64,000 nt of DNA, taken from Chloroflexota bacterium (GTDB taxonomy: Bacteria > Chloroflexota > Anaerolineae > 4572-78 > J111). The DNA is taken from the NCBI GenBank assembly GCA_016860845.1, contig BOKF01000005.1, positions 271,177 through 335,176 of the forward strand. Direction: 5' to 3'. Both the position numbers and the translations under genes were made by a program. The notes beneath the pieces were generated by a model that saw only the letters and a list, made by a program, of their open reading frames with translations, was not told where the DNA came from and ran no database searches. Below, piece by piece: positions 35,486 through 43,916 of this stretch (its first letter is position 1; each line of letters opens with the position of its first letter).

Positions 35486-35941
35486 ATGGCTGGAAAAGCT
35501 GGACGGGAGACTGATCCCCTAATTGGTTTTAATTTTGGGCTAGAAATTGAAGGCAAGATGAGTGGCTATTTCACCGAGTGCAGCGGCATTGGCTCGGAGC
35601 ACGAGATCATCGAGCACAAGGTGGTCAACGAAAAGGGCCAGGAAATTGTGCAGAAGATTCCCGGCCGGATGAAGTGGCAGGATGTCTCGCTCAAACGGGG
35701 TGTTACCGCCGATATGCAGATTTGGGACTGGCGGGCTATGGTCGAAAAAGGAGACCTGAAAGGCTCACGCACCAACTGTTCCGTCGTCATGTTCGACCGC
35801 AACTACGAAGAAGTGGCTCGCTGGAACTTTGAAAACGCCTGGCCTTCCAAGGTGACCGGCCCCAGCGTCAAATCTGACAGCAACGAGATTGGCGTCGAAG
35901 AAGTAACCATCGTCCACGAAGGCATGTGGCGGGTTTCGTAG
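35486..35941 (+). CDS. tail tube protein 1 (T4 gp19-like, Afp1-like)
   Basis: The 151-residue protein forms the inner tube through which cargo passes. It has the gp19/Hcp-like signature FNFGLEIEGKMSGYFTECSG, then VSLKRGVTADMQIWDWRAMV and WNFENAWPSKVTGPSVKSDS, with a closing EVTIVHEGMWRVS strand. Length fits Afp1/Pvc1. AAAGGAG precedes the ATG. It is the first of two tube genes; the second is at 36844. Confidence 0.93.
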   Translation: MAGKAGRETDPLIGFNFGLEIEGKMSGYFTECSGIGSEHEIIEHKVVNEKGQEIVQKIPGRMKWQDVSLKRGVTADMQIWDWRAMVEKGDLKGSRTNCSVVMFDRNYEEVARWNFENAWPSKVTGPSVKSDSNEIGVEEVTIVHEGMWRVS

Positions 35942-35955
35942 CCAGGATATAAGGC

Positions 35956-36327
35956 ATGAGCTTACAAACCGAGTTCGAGTTCATCCTGCCGCGTGGTTAC
36001 GTTGATAAAGACGGCAACTTGCACAAACACGGGATCATGCGCCTGGCTACGGCCATGGACGAGATTGCTCCGCTGCGGGATATGCGCGTGCAAAATAATC
36101 AAGCCTATCTGGTCATCATTCTGCTCTCGCGGGTGATTGTCAAGTTGGGCACCTTACCCCAGGTGACCACCGGCGTCATCGAGAATCTCTTTGCCGCCGA
36201 CCTGGCCTATCTCCAAACTCTTTATCGCCGGATCAACGAGGAAGGCACCAGCGCGATCAAGGTGACTTGCCCGGAATGTAAAACTCAATTTGAGGTGGAT
36301 TTAGCCAGCCTGGGGGGGGAATTGTAG
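35956..36327 (+). CDS. tail-assembly-chaperone-like protein, upstream partner of a likely frameshift
   Basis: The 123-residue protein (MSLQTEFEFILPRGYVDKDG, then MRLATAMDEIAPLRDMRVQN and a C-terminal TCPECKTQFEVDL) belongs to small proteins found after tube genes in T4-like eCIS loci; the position matches phage tail assembly chaperones. Its last codons run through eight G residues (36312-36319) and stop at TAG 36325. A -1 shift on the G run would join it to the DUF6760 frame that follows and give a product of about 178 residues. One CxxC is present, too little for a confident zinc ribbon. Confidence 0.75.
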   Translation: MSLQTEFEFILPRGYVDKDGNLHKHGIMRLATAMDEIAPLRDMRVQNNQAYLVIILLSRVIVKLGTLPQVTTGVIENLFAADLAYLQTLYRRINEEGTSAIKVTCPECKTQFEVDLASLGGEL

Positions 36328-36365
36328 GCTACCCTCTTGACCGCCTGCACAAGGAGGTAGCCTAC
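36312..36365 (+). promoter_or_regulatory. candidate programmed -1 ribosomal frameshift signal
   Basis: A run of eight G (36312-36319) is followed after 4 nt by a perfect 10-bp stem: GTAGGCTACC (36324-36333) with GGTAGCCTAC (36356-36365). The 22-nt loop can extend the stem by about five more pairs (TCTTG with CAAGG). The stop codon of the upstream frame (36325-36327) lies in the stem. Slippery run, short spacer and stable hairpin is the standard -1 frameshift layout. Confidence 0.55.
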
Positions 36366-36488
36366 ATTGCCTATCATTTTCACTGGCCCCTGGCGGAAAT
36401 CCTGAACCTGGAGCACTCGGCGCGGCAGCGTTGGGTTGAAGAAATCGCAGAAATCAATCGCAGGCTAAATGAGGCGGCCGGGCAGTAA
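36321..36488 (+). CDS. DUF6760 family small eCIS protein, no ordinary start codon
   Basis: The frame encodes GYPLDRLHKEVAYIAYHFHW, then EILNLEHSARQRWVEEIAEI, the hallmark of DUF6760, a short protein found next to tube genes in eCIS loci. The frame is open only from 36294 and has no ATG, GTG or TTG before the conserved core; the first near-cognate start would be ATT at 36321. It is in the -1 frame relative to the gene before it, directly after the G8 run, so it is most simply read as the C-terminal part of a frameshift product. ATT initiation or a base-call error in the G run are the alternatives. Confidence 0.65.
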   Translation: MVGYPLDRLHKEVAYIAYHFHWPLAEILNLEHSARQRWVEEIAEINRRLNEAAGQ

Positions 36489-36498
36489 TTTGCCGGAA

Positions 36499-36526
36499 AC
36501 GGCAGAGATTTCATAATCTCTGCCGT
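36499..36526. terminator. perfect 12-bp hairpin after the DUF6760 frame
   Basis: ACGGCAGAGATT (36499-36510) pairs with AATCTCTGCCGT (36515-36526) around a TCAT loop. There is no T-run, so it may be an attenuator or an mRNA 3'-end stabiliser inside the particle operon. Confidence 0.5.
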
Positions 36527-36640
36527 CTGGCCGAGCCTCTGCCGGGTAAATTGAGATAGCACGATGCAAGTGACGGCAAATGCCGGTCATTTCTATTCCG
36601 AACTGAGGTTATCAGGAAAGCTACATCGAGGCGGTAACAG

Positions 36641-36844
36641 ATGCCATCTGAACAATTTTCTGGGGGGGACTCACCCCAAAGCAGCGAGACGGGAGCGACC
36701 ACTGCCGCCCCGCCGGCAGCGAGTACACCTGCTGGTGAAGAGATCAATTTGCAGGTTCTGGCCTATAAGGTCTACCTGCTGCTGAAACAAGAGTTAAAAT
36801 TGGAACAAGAACGATTCGGCCGGTCAGGTCTGAGGAGGTTTTAA
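36641..36844 (+). CDS. small eCIS protein with ERFGR tail
   Basis: The 67-residue protein has a Ser/Thr/Pro-rich N-terminal half and a helical C-terminus, LAYKVYLLLKQELKLEQERF followed by GRSG. The same kind of helix ends the Pro-rich protein at 37452 (LARQILPQIKRLLAIEQERQ), so the helix is a shared docking element. GAGGCGG precedes the ATG and the stop overlaps the next start by one base. Similar tiny genes occur near tube genes in other eCIS loci; the function is unknown. Confidence 0.6.
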   Translation: MPSEQFSGGDSPQSSETGATTAAPPAASTPAGEEINLQVLAYKVYLLLKQELKLEQERFGRSGLRRF

Positions 36845-37314
36845 TGCCTGCACAAACTCGTTACACTGAGTCTCGCTTGAATCAAGATCACGTCGCCGCT
36901 TTTAGATTCTACATCGAAATTGAGGGGATCATCAAGGGTTGGTTCACCGAGTGTACCGGCTTAAGTGTGGAGCGAGAGATCTTTGAATACAAAGAAGGTG
37001 GGGTAAATAATTTTTCCCACAAGTTGCCTGTCCGCACCAAGTATGCAAATCTGACCCTCAAACACGGTATGGCCGACGATGAACTGTGGAAATGGTTTGA
37101 CGAAGGGTCTAACAACGGCCTGGTCAGCCGGCAGAGATTTTCGATCCTTTTATATGATGCCAGCAAAACCAAAGTTAAACGCTGGAATGTTTTCGACGCT
37201 TACCCGGTAAAGTGGGTAGGCCCTGAACTAAAATCTGATAGCAGTCAAGCTGCTATTGAAACCCTGGAAATTGCTCACCACGGGTTAGAAATGGAAGGCT
37301 GGAAAGACGCTTAA
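36844..37314 (+). CDS. tail tube protein 2 (gp19-like, Afp5-like)
   Basis: The 156-residue paralogue of tube protein 1 has FRFYIEIEGIIKGWFTECTG, LTLKHGMADDELWKWFDEGS, RWNVFDAYPVKWVGPELKSD and the closing IETLEIAHHGLEM strand. In Afp, Afp5 forms the ring that joins the tube to the spike/baseplate, and the place of this gene just before the hub genes fits that. TGAGGAGG lies before the ATG. Confidence 0.92.
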   Translation: MPAQTRYTESRLNQDHVAAFRFYIEIEGIIKGWFTECTGLSVEREIFEYKEGGVNNFSHKLPVRTKYANLTLKHGMADDELWKWFDEGSNNGLVSRQRFSILLYDASKTKVKRWNVFDAYPVKWVGPELKSDSSQAAIETLEIAHHGLEMEGWKDA

Positions 37315-37337
37315 AGAACGCGAACTAAATAATTATT

Positions 37338-37386
37338 CCTGGTCTCACCTTCCCGCGTTTCGCGTCGGTGGGAAAACGAGACTGGG
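37338..37386. repeat. imperfect intergenic hairpin (CTGGTCTC type)
   Basis: CCTGGTCTCACCTTCCCGCG on the left and GGTGGGAAAACGAGACTGGG on the right are imperfect reverse complements around a CG-rich loop. It lies between tube 2 and the Pro-rich gene. Confidence 0.5.
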
Positions 37387-37451
37387 AAAGACGCCCATTC
37401 TTAACCTTAGCCATCTGCGCTAAAAGTCACTTGTAACAAGTCACCGATACT

Positions 37452-39839
37452 ATGGAAACGACACAACCAGGTCAAGCCGAACCGGAACAAACCAACCCAA
37501 TAGTTCGTGCTGTCACGACAGTCGTGCGCCAAACTCAGCGCTCTGTGTCGCCCTGGGTGCAGCGCTGGTTGAGCCAGCCGGGCCGGACCAGGCAAATGAG
37601 CCGTTTGGAGCAGCGGCCCATGGCCTTTACCGCGACTCAGGCCCGTGCTGTCGTCAATCGAGTTCAGCGCGTGGCCGACCGCACCCGCATTTGGCGCCCC
37701 AATGTTGGCTCGCTGGAACCGGCCTTGCCGGATCGTTTCAGCCAGGCGATTGTGGATCGCTTCCAACCGTGGGGCGACAAATATCAACCCCAAACCGCCT
37801 CCCTTGGGGATGGGGACGAAACTGAACTGGTCTTCACCGGGGCGGCGGCTGCGGGCGGTTTCAGAGCGGAAGAACCAACTTTTGAGCCGGAAGCAGCCGC
37901 AGAATCTGCGCCTCCCCCACGCCCCGCGCCGCCGCCCTTGCCCCGCTCCCTCCCCTCCGATGTCAAGCGCGTCATGGGTCCGGCTTCCCCGGCTAAACCT
38001 GTTCAGCGCCAGGTGACACCTCCTGCTAAAACGCTGTCACCTCGCGCGCGGCGTTTCTCGCGGATCGAAGAATTAGCGCCGGGTAGTAAAAGCGGAACGT
38101 CTTCTTTTGAACCACCCGCTGTTTCTCCGGCTCCGGCTGAACGAACCCCGCTTCAGCCAAGCCCAAGCCAGGCAGAGAGCGAAATTCCAACTCCGCCCTC
38201 TGCTTTGCCTGCTGTTGAAAATTTGCCATCTCCCGCCCCCAGCCAGCCAGCCGTGCCGCCAGCTTCGGCTGAATCGTCGTCTCCCCCAGAGTCTCCTGCG
38301 GCTCCCCCGGCTGTCCCACAAGCTGCGCCTGCCCGTCCCGCCGTTCAGCGCCAGGCAGACATAATACCCCCGGCAGAAGCAGCCTCCTCCCCGGCTCCCC
38401 AAGCGACTCCCCTACCACCCCAAGATCAACCTGCTGCCGGTAAAGAAGAGACTATTTCCCAGACATCCCCGGCTCCTGCTGTTCCTTTGCCTCCTGCACT
38501 TCCCTTGGCCCTCCCTACCCCCGCCCCCCTAGGCGAACAGACGCCGCCTGCCCCAGAAATGCCGGCGGAACCGGGTCAAGTGAGTGAGCCGCAGCCCAAA
38601 CCAGAACTGCCTCCCGCAGCCCGGCCAATTCAGCCGGAGCCGCCGCGGCCCACCATCCAGCGCCGCGAAGAGACGGCCCGCCCGGCAGAACCGGTTTCAC
38701 CCGTTGATTCGCCTGTTGCAGAGGAACCGGCTTCACTGCCGCAGCCGGAGCCGGTCAACCTTCCCCGCAGTTTGGAATTGCCTCTGCCGGTTTCGAAGCC
38801 GTCCCTGGAACCACCCCCACAGCCCGAGCAGATCTCTCCTGCCCCGGCGATGCCCGACCTGCCGCTTCCCCCGGCGCGGCAAACAATCACGCCTGTCACA
38901 CCTCCGTCGTCGCCGCCGGAGCCGGCATTGCCGGGTCAACAACCTGCCAGCCCTCCCCCGCCTGTCGAGCCTGAGCTGCCGTCTCTCCAGCAGCAGCGGG
39001 AAACTGCCGCGCCACCCTTAGCAGGACCGTCACGTCCGGTTGAGCCGGCGCTTCCGGCAACACCAGAGCCAATAGTCAGCCGGCAGGTTGTTGAAAAAGG
39101 AGAAACTCCGCCGCTTGCGCCTCCAGCAGAGCCGGCTGCACCTGCCCAGACGGCAGCCAGCGAAACTCAGCCGGTAGAGATGGCCAAACCTGCGCCTGCC
39201 CTGGAAACAGTGATTCAGCAGCGCGCCCAGGCAAAAGCCAATTTACCGCTGACGACTCCGGGTTCAATTCCCGGCCCGCTAAAAGTGGGGAGTTCGCCTG
39301 CCGCCACACCCTTGACCACAAGACCGCCGCTCTCTGCCGGACCGGGCGGGCCGGTCGCCCAGCGGCAAAGCGAGAAGAGGGCAGGACCATCCCTGCCTTC
39401 TCAGGTCGAGCCGGCAACGCCTCGCCTCTCACCTGCCGCCCCACCCGTTTTAACGTCTCAGGTGCGCCGGCCCGCTATGCCCTTTTTGCAGCGAACGCGG
39501 GTTAGGCAGCCCACTGTTGTCTCGACGGATAGCTCTGCCGGTGTGTCTGAAATGATGACTGCTGTGACTGAGTCGTCGGTTGCCCCTCTGCCGTTGGCCC
39601 CCGTGCAACGGCAGACAACAGCAGCCAGGAGCGTGGTCCAGCGCCAGGAAACCGCTCCTGACTCTGCCGGAGCAACGACTGAGACGTCCGGCGAGACAAG
39701 CAGCGCGGCGGCTGCTCCATCAACCCAGGGCCAATCCGGTGAACAAAAGCCTGACCTGGATCGCCTGGCCCGGCAAATTCTGCCGCAAATCAAGCGTCTG
39801 CTGGCTATCGAGCAGGAGCGGCAGGCCAGGAACTATTGA
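37452..39839 (+). CDS. Pro/Ala-rich eCIS protein with repeated VQRQ motifs
   Basis: The 795-residue protein has a basic N-terminal region (about 1-130), a very long Pro/Ala/Glu-rich disordered centre (about 140-690), and a C-terminal helix LARQILPQIKRLLAIEQERQ shared with the 67-residue protein at 36641. The centre carries repeated QR motifs: KPVQRQV, AVQRQAD, TIQRREE, VAQRQSE, FLQRTRV, PVQRQTT, VVQRQET. The same VQRQ word lies after the leader in the cargo proteins. No known family covers it. Its position between tube and LysM genes matches where other loci have Afp6-like or unassigned genes. A role in cargo recognition or length setting is speculation. Confidence 0.6.
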   Translation: METTQPGQAEPEQTNPIVRAVTTVVRQTQRSVSPWVQRWLSQPGRTRQMSRLEQRPMAFTATQARAVVNRVQRVADRTRIWRPNVGSLEPALPDRFSQAIVDRFQPWGDKYQPQTASLGDGDETELVFTGAAAAGGFRAEEPTFEPEAAAESAPPPRPAPPPLPRSLPSDVKRVMGPASPAKPVQRQVTPPAKTLSPRARRFSRIEELAPGSKSGTSSFEPPAVSPAPAERTPLQPSPSQAESEIPTPPSALPAVENLPSPAPSQPAVPPASAESSSPPESPAAPPAVPQAAPARPAVQRQADIIPPAEAASSPAPQATPLPPQDQPAAGKEETISQTSPAPAVPLPPALPLALPTPAPLGEQTPPAPEMPAEPGQVSEPQPKPELPPAARPIQPEPPRPTIQRREETARPAEPVSPVDSPVAEEPASLPQPEPVNLPRSLELPLPVSKPSLEPPPQPEQISPAPAMPDLPLPPARQTITPVTPPSSPPEPALPGQQPASPPPPVEPELPSLQQQRETAAPPLAGPSRPVEPALPATPEPIVSRQVVEKGETPPLAPPAEPAAPAQTAASETQPVEMAKPAPALETVIQQRAQAKANLPLTTPGSIPGPLKVGSSPAATPLTTRPPLSAGPGGPVAQRQSEKRAGPSLPSQVEPATPRLSPAAPPVLTSQVRRPAMPFLQRTRVRQPTVVSTDSSAGVSEMMTAVTESSVAPLPLAPVQRQTTAARSVVQRQETAPDSAGATTETSGETSSAAAAPSTQGQSGEQKPDLDRLARQILPQIKRLLAIEQERQARNY

Positions 39840-39859
39840 AGTAGTCTAGGAGTCAGATT

Positions 39860-40543
39860 ATGCCCACTAATCCAACGAAAGCCATCATCCGCAATATCGC
39901 CACCAAGGAAGAGGTTGAATGCCAGTTTAACCCCAACGAATACACCCTGAGCAAAACTAATCAGTGGACCAATAAGCCCAAAAAGGGGGCAAATGTGGGC
40001 AAGACTGATTTTGGGGGGGGCCAACCGGCGGAATTGAAACTCCAACTCTTCTTCGATACCACGAACCATCGCAACAATGTGGATCAGCAAAACAACCTTA
40101 AGCATGAAGACGTTCGCCAGTACACCAACATTATCTGGGATATGATGATGGTCAATTCCAGCACCCAGAATCCAAAATCAAAAAAAGGCGAACCGCCGCA
40201 AGTCCAATTTCAGTGGGGTAAAGGCAGCTTTTTTACGGCGGTCATTAAAACTATCACCCAAAAATTCACCATGTTTCTTGACGATGGGACGCCGGTGCGG
40301 GCCACGTTAGATGTCACCTTTCAACAATACAAAGATGAAAAGATTTTTGACCCACAAAATCCGACCTCGCGCAGCGAAGCCCGAAAAATTTGGGTGGTGG
40401 TAGAAGGCCAAACTCTGGATTGGATTGCTTACCAGGAATATGGCGACCCGGCCATGTGGCGTCACATTGCCGAAACCAACGATCTGGATAACCCCAAGTC
40501 GTTACGCTCAGGACAGATTTTGAATTTGACACCATTGCCATGA
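39860..40543 (+). CDS. LysM-containing tube/hub adaptor (Afp7-like)
   Basis: The 227-residue protein has an N-terminal CIS-tube/adaptor domain (about 1-165: IATKEEVECQFNPNEYTLSK, LKLQLFFDT, RATLDVTFQQYKDE) and a C-terminal LysM module (about 170-225: VVVEGQTLDWIAYQEYGDPA, then LRSGQILNLTPLP). This is the layout of Afp7/Pvc7 and T4 gp53-like proteins that link tube or spike to baseplate. It lies directly before the spike gene. Confidence 0.88.
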   Translation: MPTNPTKAIIRNIATKEEVECQFNPNEYTLSKTNQWTNKPKKGANVGKTDFGGGQPAELKLQLFFDTTNHRNNVDQQNNLKHEDVRQYTNIIWDMMMVNSSTQNPKSKKGEPPQVQFQWGKGSFFTAVIKTITQKFTMFLDDGTPVRATLDVTFQQYKDEKIFDPQNPTSRSEARKIWVVVEGQTLDWIAYQEYGDPAMWRHIAETNDLDNPKSLRSGQILNLTPLP

Positions 40544-40545
40544 AA

Positions 40546-40620
40546 GGGAGTAAGGAGTAGGGAGTAAGGAGTAGGAATGAGAAAATATCCCTACTCCCTA
40601 CTCCTTACTACTTACTCCCC
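40546..40620. repeat. intergenic tandem-unit hairpin, GGAGTAAGGAGTAG type
   Basis: GGAGTAAGGAGTAGGGAGTA on the left pairs with TACTCCCTACTCCTTACTAC on the right (40546-40576 with 40588-40620), in steps of about 7 nt. It ends about 10 nt before AAGGAG of the spike gene. Confidence 0.75.
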
Positions 40621-40641
40621 TCTTACGTCCAAGGAGATGTG

Positions 40642-43179
40642 ATGGATAATCCATTACAAGCGGTGCAAGAAGCGGCGGTGTCGGCCGCGTCGGCGGCGCA
40701 GAATGCGGCGTCAGCGGCCGAGGGGGCAGCCCAAAACGCGATGGCATCGGCGCAGCAGGCCGCCGGGGCCGCCCAGCAGGCCGCCGAAAATGCGGCGGCA
40801 ACCGCTCAACAAGCCGCCCAAAACGCTACGGCGACCGCCCAACAGGCCGCTCAAAACGCCATGGCTGCTGCCCAACAAGCGGCGCAGAATGCAACGGCGG
40901 CTGCCCAGCAGGCAGCGGCCTCGGCGCAGTCAGCCGCCCAAAATGCGGCGGGTGCGGCGCAAGAGGCGGTGGCTTCGGCCCAGGCAGCGGCCCAGAATGC
41001 CGTAGCTTCAGCCCAGGAAGCCGCCCAAAATGCGGCGGCGGCAGCCCAGGAGGCCGCTCAAAATGCCGCGCATGCGGCCCAGGAGGCGGTAGCTTCGGCC
41101 CAGGAGGCGGCCCAAAATGCGGCGGCAGCCGCTCAGGAGACCGTGCAGCAGGCGGCGGAAGCCGCCCAACAGGCCGCGGAAGCCGCGGCAAATGCGGCCC
41201 AAGAAGCTGCGGTAGCGGCGCAAGAGGCTGCTCAACAGGCCGCCCAGGCTGCCCAGGAGGCTGTGGGCGCGGCCTCGGAGATGGCGCAGAACGCGATCAC
41301 CGCCGCCCAGGAAGCGGCCCAAGCGGCGGTCGCGGCGGTCCAACAGGCGGCGGACGCGGCGGCAGCAGCCGCCCAGGAAGCCATGCAGGGTGTGACTGCA
41401 GACGCTCAAGAGGCTGCGGCAGCAGCGACGGAAGCGGCGCAAGAGGCTGCGGGGGCTGTTTCTGATTTGGCGGCGTCGGCGGTGGGCCTGGTTCCGGCGG
41501 TCCCGACACCTCTGACCAAAAAAGATGTCCTGATCTCTCAATTTTTCCTAAAAATCGGCGGGAAGAAAATTCCACAGCCGGAAATAGAAGAGTTGATGCG
41601 GGATGTCATCGAGATTGTGGTAGACGACAGTTTGCACCTGCCTGATATGTTTATGATCCACCTCCACGATAAAAGTCTGAAGTGGGTCGACTCTCCCCTG
41701 CTGGCGATTGGCGAGGAGGTCGAGATTGCGGCCAAAGCGCCTACCGAACAGGGCGAAGGGGCCGAACAGGAGCAGGGTTTAATCAAGGGCGAAATTACCG
41801 CGCTGGAGCCGGATTTTACCATCCTGGGCGAGCCGACCCTGCGGGTGCGCGGCTATGATCGCTCCCACCGTTTGCACCGGGGGCGCAAAAGCCGCTCTTA
41901 TTTGAAAGCCAAGGACAGCGAAATTGCCCGCAAAATTGCCCAGGAGGTCGGGCTGCAAGCCCAGGTTGATCCGACGACGACGGTCTATGAGTATATTTTT
42001 CAAAACAATCAAACCAACTGGGAGTTTTTGCTGGAGCGAGCCAACCGCATCGGCTATCAGCTCTATGTCGAAGACAAAACGCTCCATTTTCGGAAAGGGA
42101 ACAGCAATCAGGGGCAGGGGCCAGAATTGGAGTGGGGGGTCAATTTGCGCACCTTCCGGCCCCGCCTGACGGTCGTGCATCAGGCTGACGAAGTGATCGT
42201 GCGGGGCTGGGATCCAAAGACCAAACAGGCCATAGTTGGCCGGGCCAGCGGCGGCGAGTTGATGCCGGCGGTGGGCGTGGGGAAATCGGGCGGGCAGTTG
42301 GCTAAAGAGATTTTCCGGGACTCGGCCCAGGCGATAGTGGTGGATGAATTTATTTCGACCCAGGGCGAAGCGCAACTGCTGGCTCAGGCGCTCTGGGATG
42401 AGATCAGCGGCGATTTTATTCAGGCGGATGGAGTGTGCATGGGCGACCCCCGCTTGCAGGCCGGCCGCACCGTTCAAATTAGCGCGGTGGGCGACCGTTT
42501 CAGCGGCACCTACTTTGCCACTGCGGCGGTTCACACCTACAACGTGGAAACCGGGTATGAAACGACGTTCAACGTCAGCGGGCGCAAACCCAACACGCTG
42601 AGTTTTCTGCTGTCACAACAAAACGGCAATGGGCATGGTCACGGCTTGACCATCGGCCTGGTGACGAACAACCGCGACCCGGAGGGGATGGGGCGGGTTA
42701 AATTGAAGTTTCCCTGGTTGTCGGAACAAGAGGAGAGCACCTGGGCGCGCATCTCCTCGCCAATGGCCGGCGACGGCCGGGGCTTCTTTTATCTGCCGGA
42801 AATCAACGACGAGGTGCTGGTGGCTTTTGAGCATGGCGACATCCACCGGCCCTACGTGCTGGGGGTGCTGTGGGGCAAAGACAAGCCGCCGCTGTCGGCG
42901 GAAGAGGCGGTCGGCGGGGACAAAAAAGTCAATAAACGCATCCTCAAATCGCGCAGCGGCCATCGCATTGTTCTGGACGATACCGCCGGTCAGGAAAAAA
43001 TTGAGATTATTGACAAGAGCGGCAACAACAGCGTGGTCATCAACACGGCCACCAATAACATTACCATCCAGGCCGGCGGCAGCCAAAAGGTAACGCTGGA
43101 CGGCCAGGGCCAGTCCATCCAGATGCAGGGCGGCGGCCGCATGGTCACTTTGCGTGGGGGACAGGTGCAGATTACATGA
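40642..43179 (+). CDS. VgrG-like spike/hub (Afp8-like) with N-terminal 11-residue Ala-rich repeat region
   Basis: This 845-residue protein has an unusual extension, residues about 10-275, built of 11-residue Ala/Gln units such as AQQAAQNATAT and AQEAAQNAAAA. A conventional spike follows: gp27-like hub (about 293-640), gp5-like OB domain (about 665-755: LVTNNRDPEGMGRVKLKFPW, FYLPEINDEVLVAFEHGD) and a C-terminal beta-helical needle (about 770-845: VVINTATNNITIQAGGSQKV). Afp8-type proteins are usually about 530-600 residues, so the extension explains the excess. I start at ATG 40642, five bases after AAGGAG; a GTG one codon earlier is also open. The repeats should form one long amphipathic helix. 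Confidence 0.9.
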   Translation: MDNPLQAVQEAAVSAASAAQNAASAAEGAAQNAMASAQQAAGAAQQAAENAAATAQQAAQNATATAQQAAQNAMAAAQQAAQNATAAAQQAAASAQSAAQNAAGAAQEAVASAQAAAQNAVASAQEAAQNAAAAAQEAAQNAAHAAQEAVASAQEAAQNAAAAAQETVQQAAEAAQQAAEAAANAAQEAAVAAQEAAQQAAQAAQEAVGAASEMAQNAITAAQEAAQAAVAAVQQAADAAAAAAQEAMQGVTADAQEAAAAATEAAQEAAGAVSDLAASAVGLVPAVPTPLTKKDVLISQFFLKIGGKKIPQPEIEELMRDVIEIVVDDSLHLPDMFMIHLHDKSLKWVDSPLLAIGEEVEIAAKAPTEQGEGAEQEQGLIKGEITALEPDFTILGEPTLRVRGYDRSHRLHRGRKSRSYLKAKDSEIARKIAQEVGLQAQVDPTTTVYEYIFQNNQTNWEFLLERANRIGYQLYVEDKTLHFRKGNSNQGQGPELEWGVNLRTFRPRLTVVHQADEVIVRGWDPKTKQAIVGRASGGELMPAVGVGKSGGQLAKEIFRDSAQAIVVDEFISTQGEAQLLAQALWDEISGDFIQADGVCMGDPRLQAGRTVQISAVGDRFSGTYFATAAVHTYNVETGYETTFNVSGRKPNTLSFLLSQQNGNGHGHGLTIGLVTNNRDPEGMGRVKLKFPWLSEQEESTWARISSPMAGDGRGFFYLPEINDEVLVAFEHGDIHRPYVLGVLWGKDKPPLSAEEAVGGDKKVNKRILKSRSGHRIVLDDTAGQEKIEIIDKSGNNSVVINTATNNITIQAGGSQKVTLDGQGQSIQMQGGGRMVTLRGGQVQIT

Positions 43180-43189
43180 AAGGTAAGGT

Positions 43190-43903
43190 ATGCCACAAGT
43201 TTTGACCACCAACGCCCTCATCACCTGCCCGCACGGCGGCAAAGGGACTAGCATCCCGACCATGCCGCTGTGGACGGTCAACGGAGGGCCGGTGCTGTTG
43301 GAAAATGATACCGGCACGCTGGCCTGTCCGTTTGTGCTGTGCCCGTGCGTGGGCTACAAGTTGAGTTCGATGGGCTTGAACGCCACGACGGTGAACGGCC
43401 GCAAAGTGGTCCTGGCTACTGACTTCAACCAGACCTTCACCGGCCTGCCCTTGATCATCACCGAGTTTCACCAGGTGATGGATAACACAACGCCGGCGCC
43501 GCTGCCCAGTGGCCCGCCTTCCCCTCCCAAGCCGGAGCTGGAGGATATGGTCAAGCCGGTGGTTGTGGCTGCGCCGCCGGTGCTGGCTTTTAATACCGTG
43601 ACGATGATGCCGCCCGCGCTGCCGGTGGTTTTTACCCTGACCAGCGCCTTTCCGCTCAAATGGATTTTGACCCTGTTGAACGGGGTGGCCAAAATCAACG
43701 TGGATATCACCAACGGCTTGCCTCCCGGCGTGGTGGTAGCGCCTGCTGGCGGCCAGTGGGCCAGTCCCGTCCTTATTGTCACCATGACGCTGAATGCGGC
43801 GTTTATGGCGGCGCTGGGGCCGGGCATGCATCACTTTTATATGACCGGGGTCAGCAAGCGCGGGCTGCCGGGTTTTGGCAGCGCCGTATTGACGGTGACG
43901 TGA
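43190..43903 (+). CDS. PAAR-like spike-tip protein (Afp10-like)
   Basis: The 237-residue protein begins with a PAAR/DUF4280-like tip domain (about 1-95: VLTTNALITCPHGGKGTSIP, then ACPFVLCPCVGYKLSSMG and a late His), whose Cys/His residues would hold the metal that sharpens the spike. After a Pro-rich linker comes a beta-sandwich extension (about 115-237) not usual for PAAR. It lies 10 bp after the spike gene. The C-terminal domain may decorate the tip or bind a partner. Confidence 0.75.
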   Translation: MPQVLTTNALITCPHGGKGTSIPTMPLWTVNGGPVLLENDTGTLACPFVLCPCVGYKLSSMGLNATTVNGRKVVLATDFNQTFTGLPLIITEFHQVMDNTTPAPLPSGPPSPPKPELEDMVKPVVVAAPPVLAFNTVTMMPPALPVVFTLTSAFPLKWILTLLNGVAKINVDITNGLPPGVVVAPAGGQWASPVLIVTMTLNAAFMAALGPGMHHFYMTGVSKRGLPGFGSAVLTVT

Positions 43904-43916
43904 TGAGGAGGAGAGC

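Noticed and set aside
36564..36785. 73-codon frame before tube 2
   Set aside because: It overlaps the 67-residue gene at 36641, which has the conserved helix and better ribosome site; the product is Arg/Cys-rich noise.
41008..41541. Arg/Leu/Gly-rich minus-strand frame opposite the spike repeat region
   Set aside because: It only mirrors the repetitive Ala/Gln codons of the spike extension.
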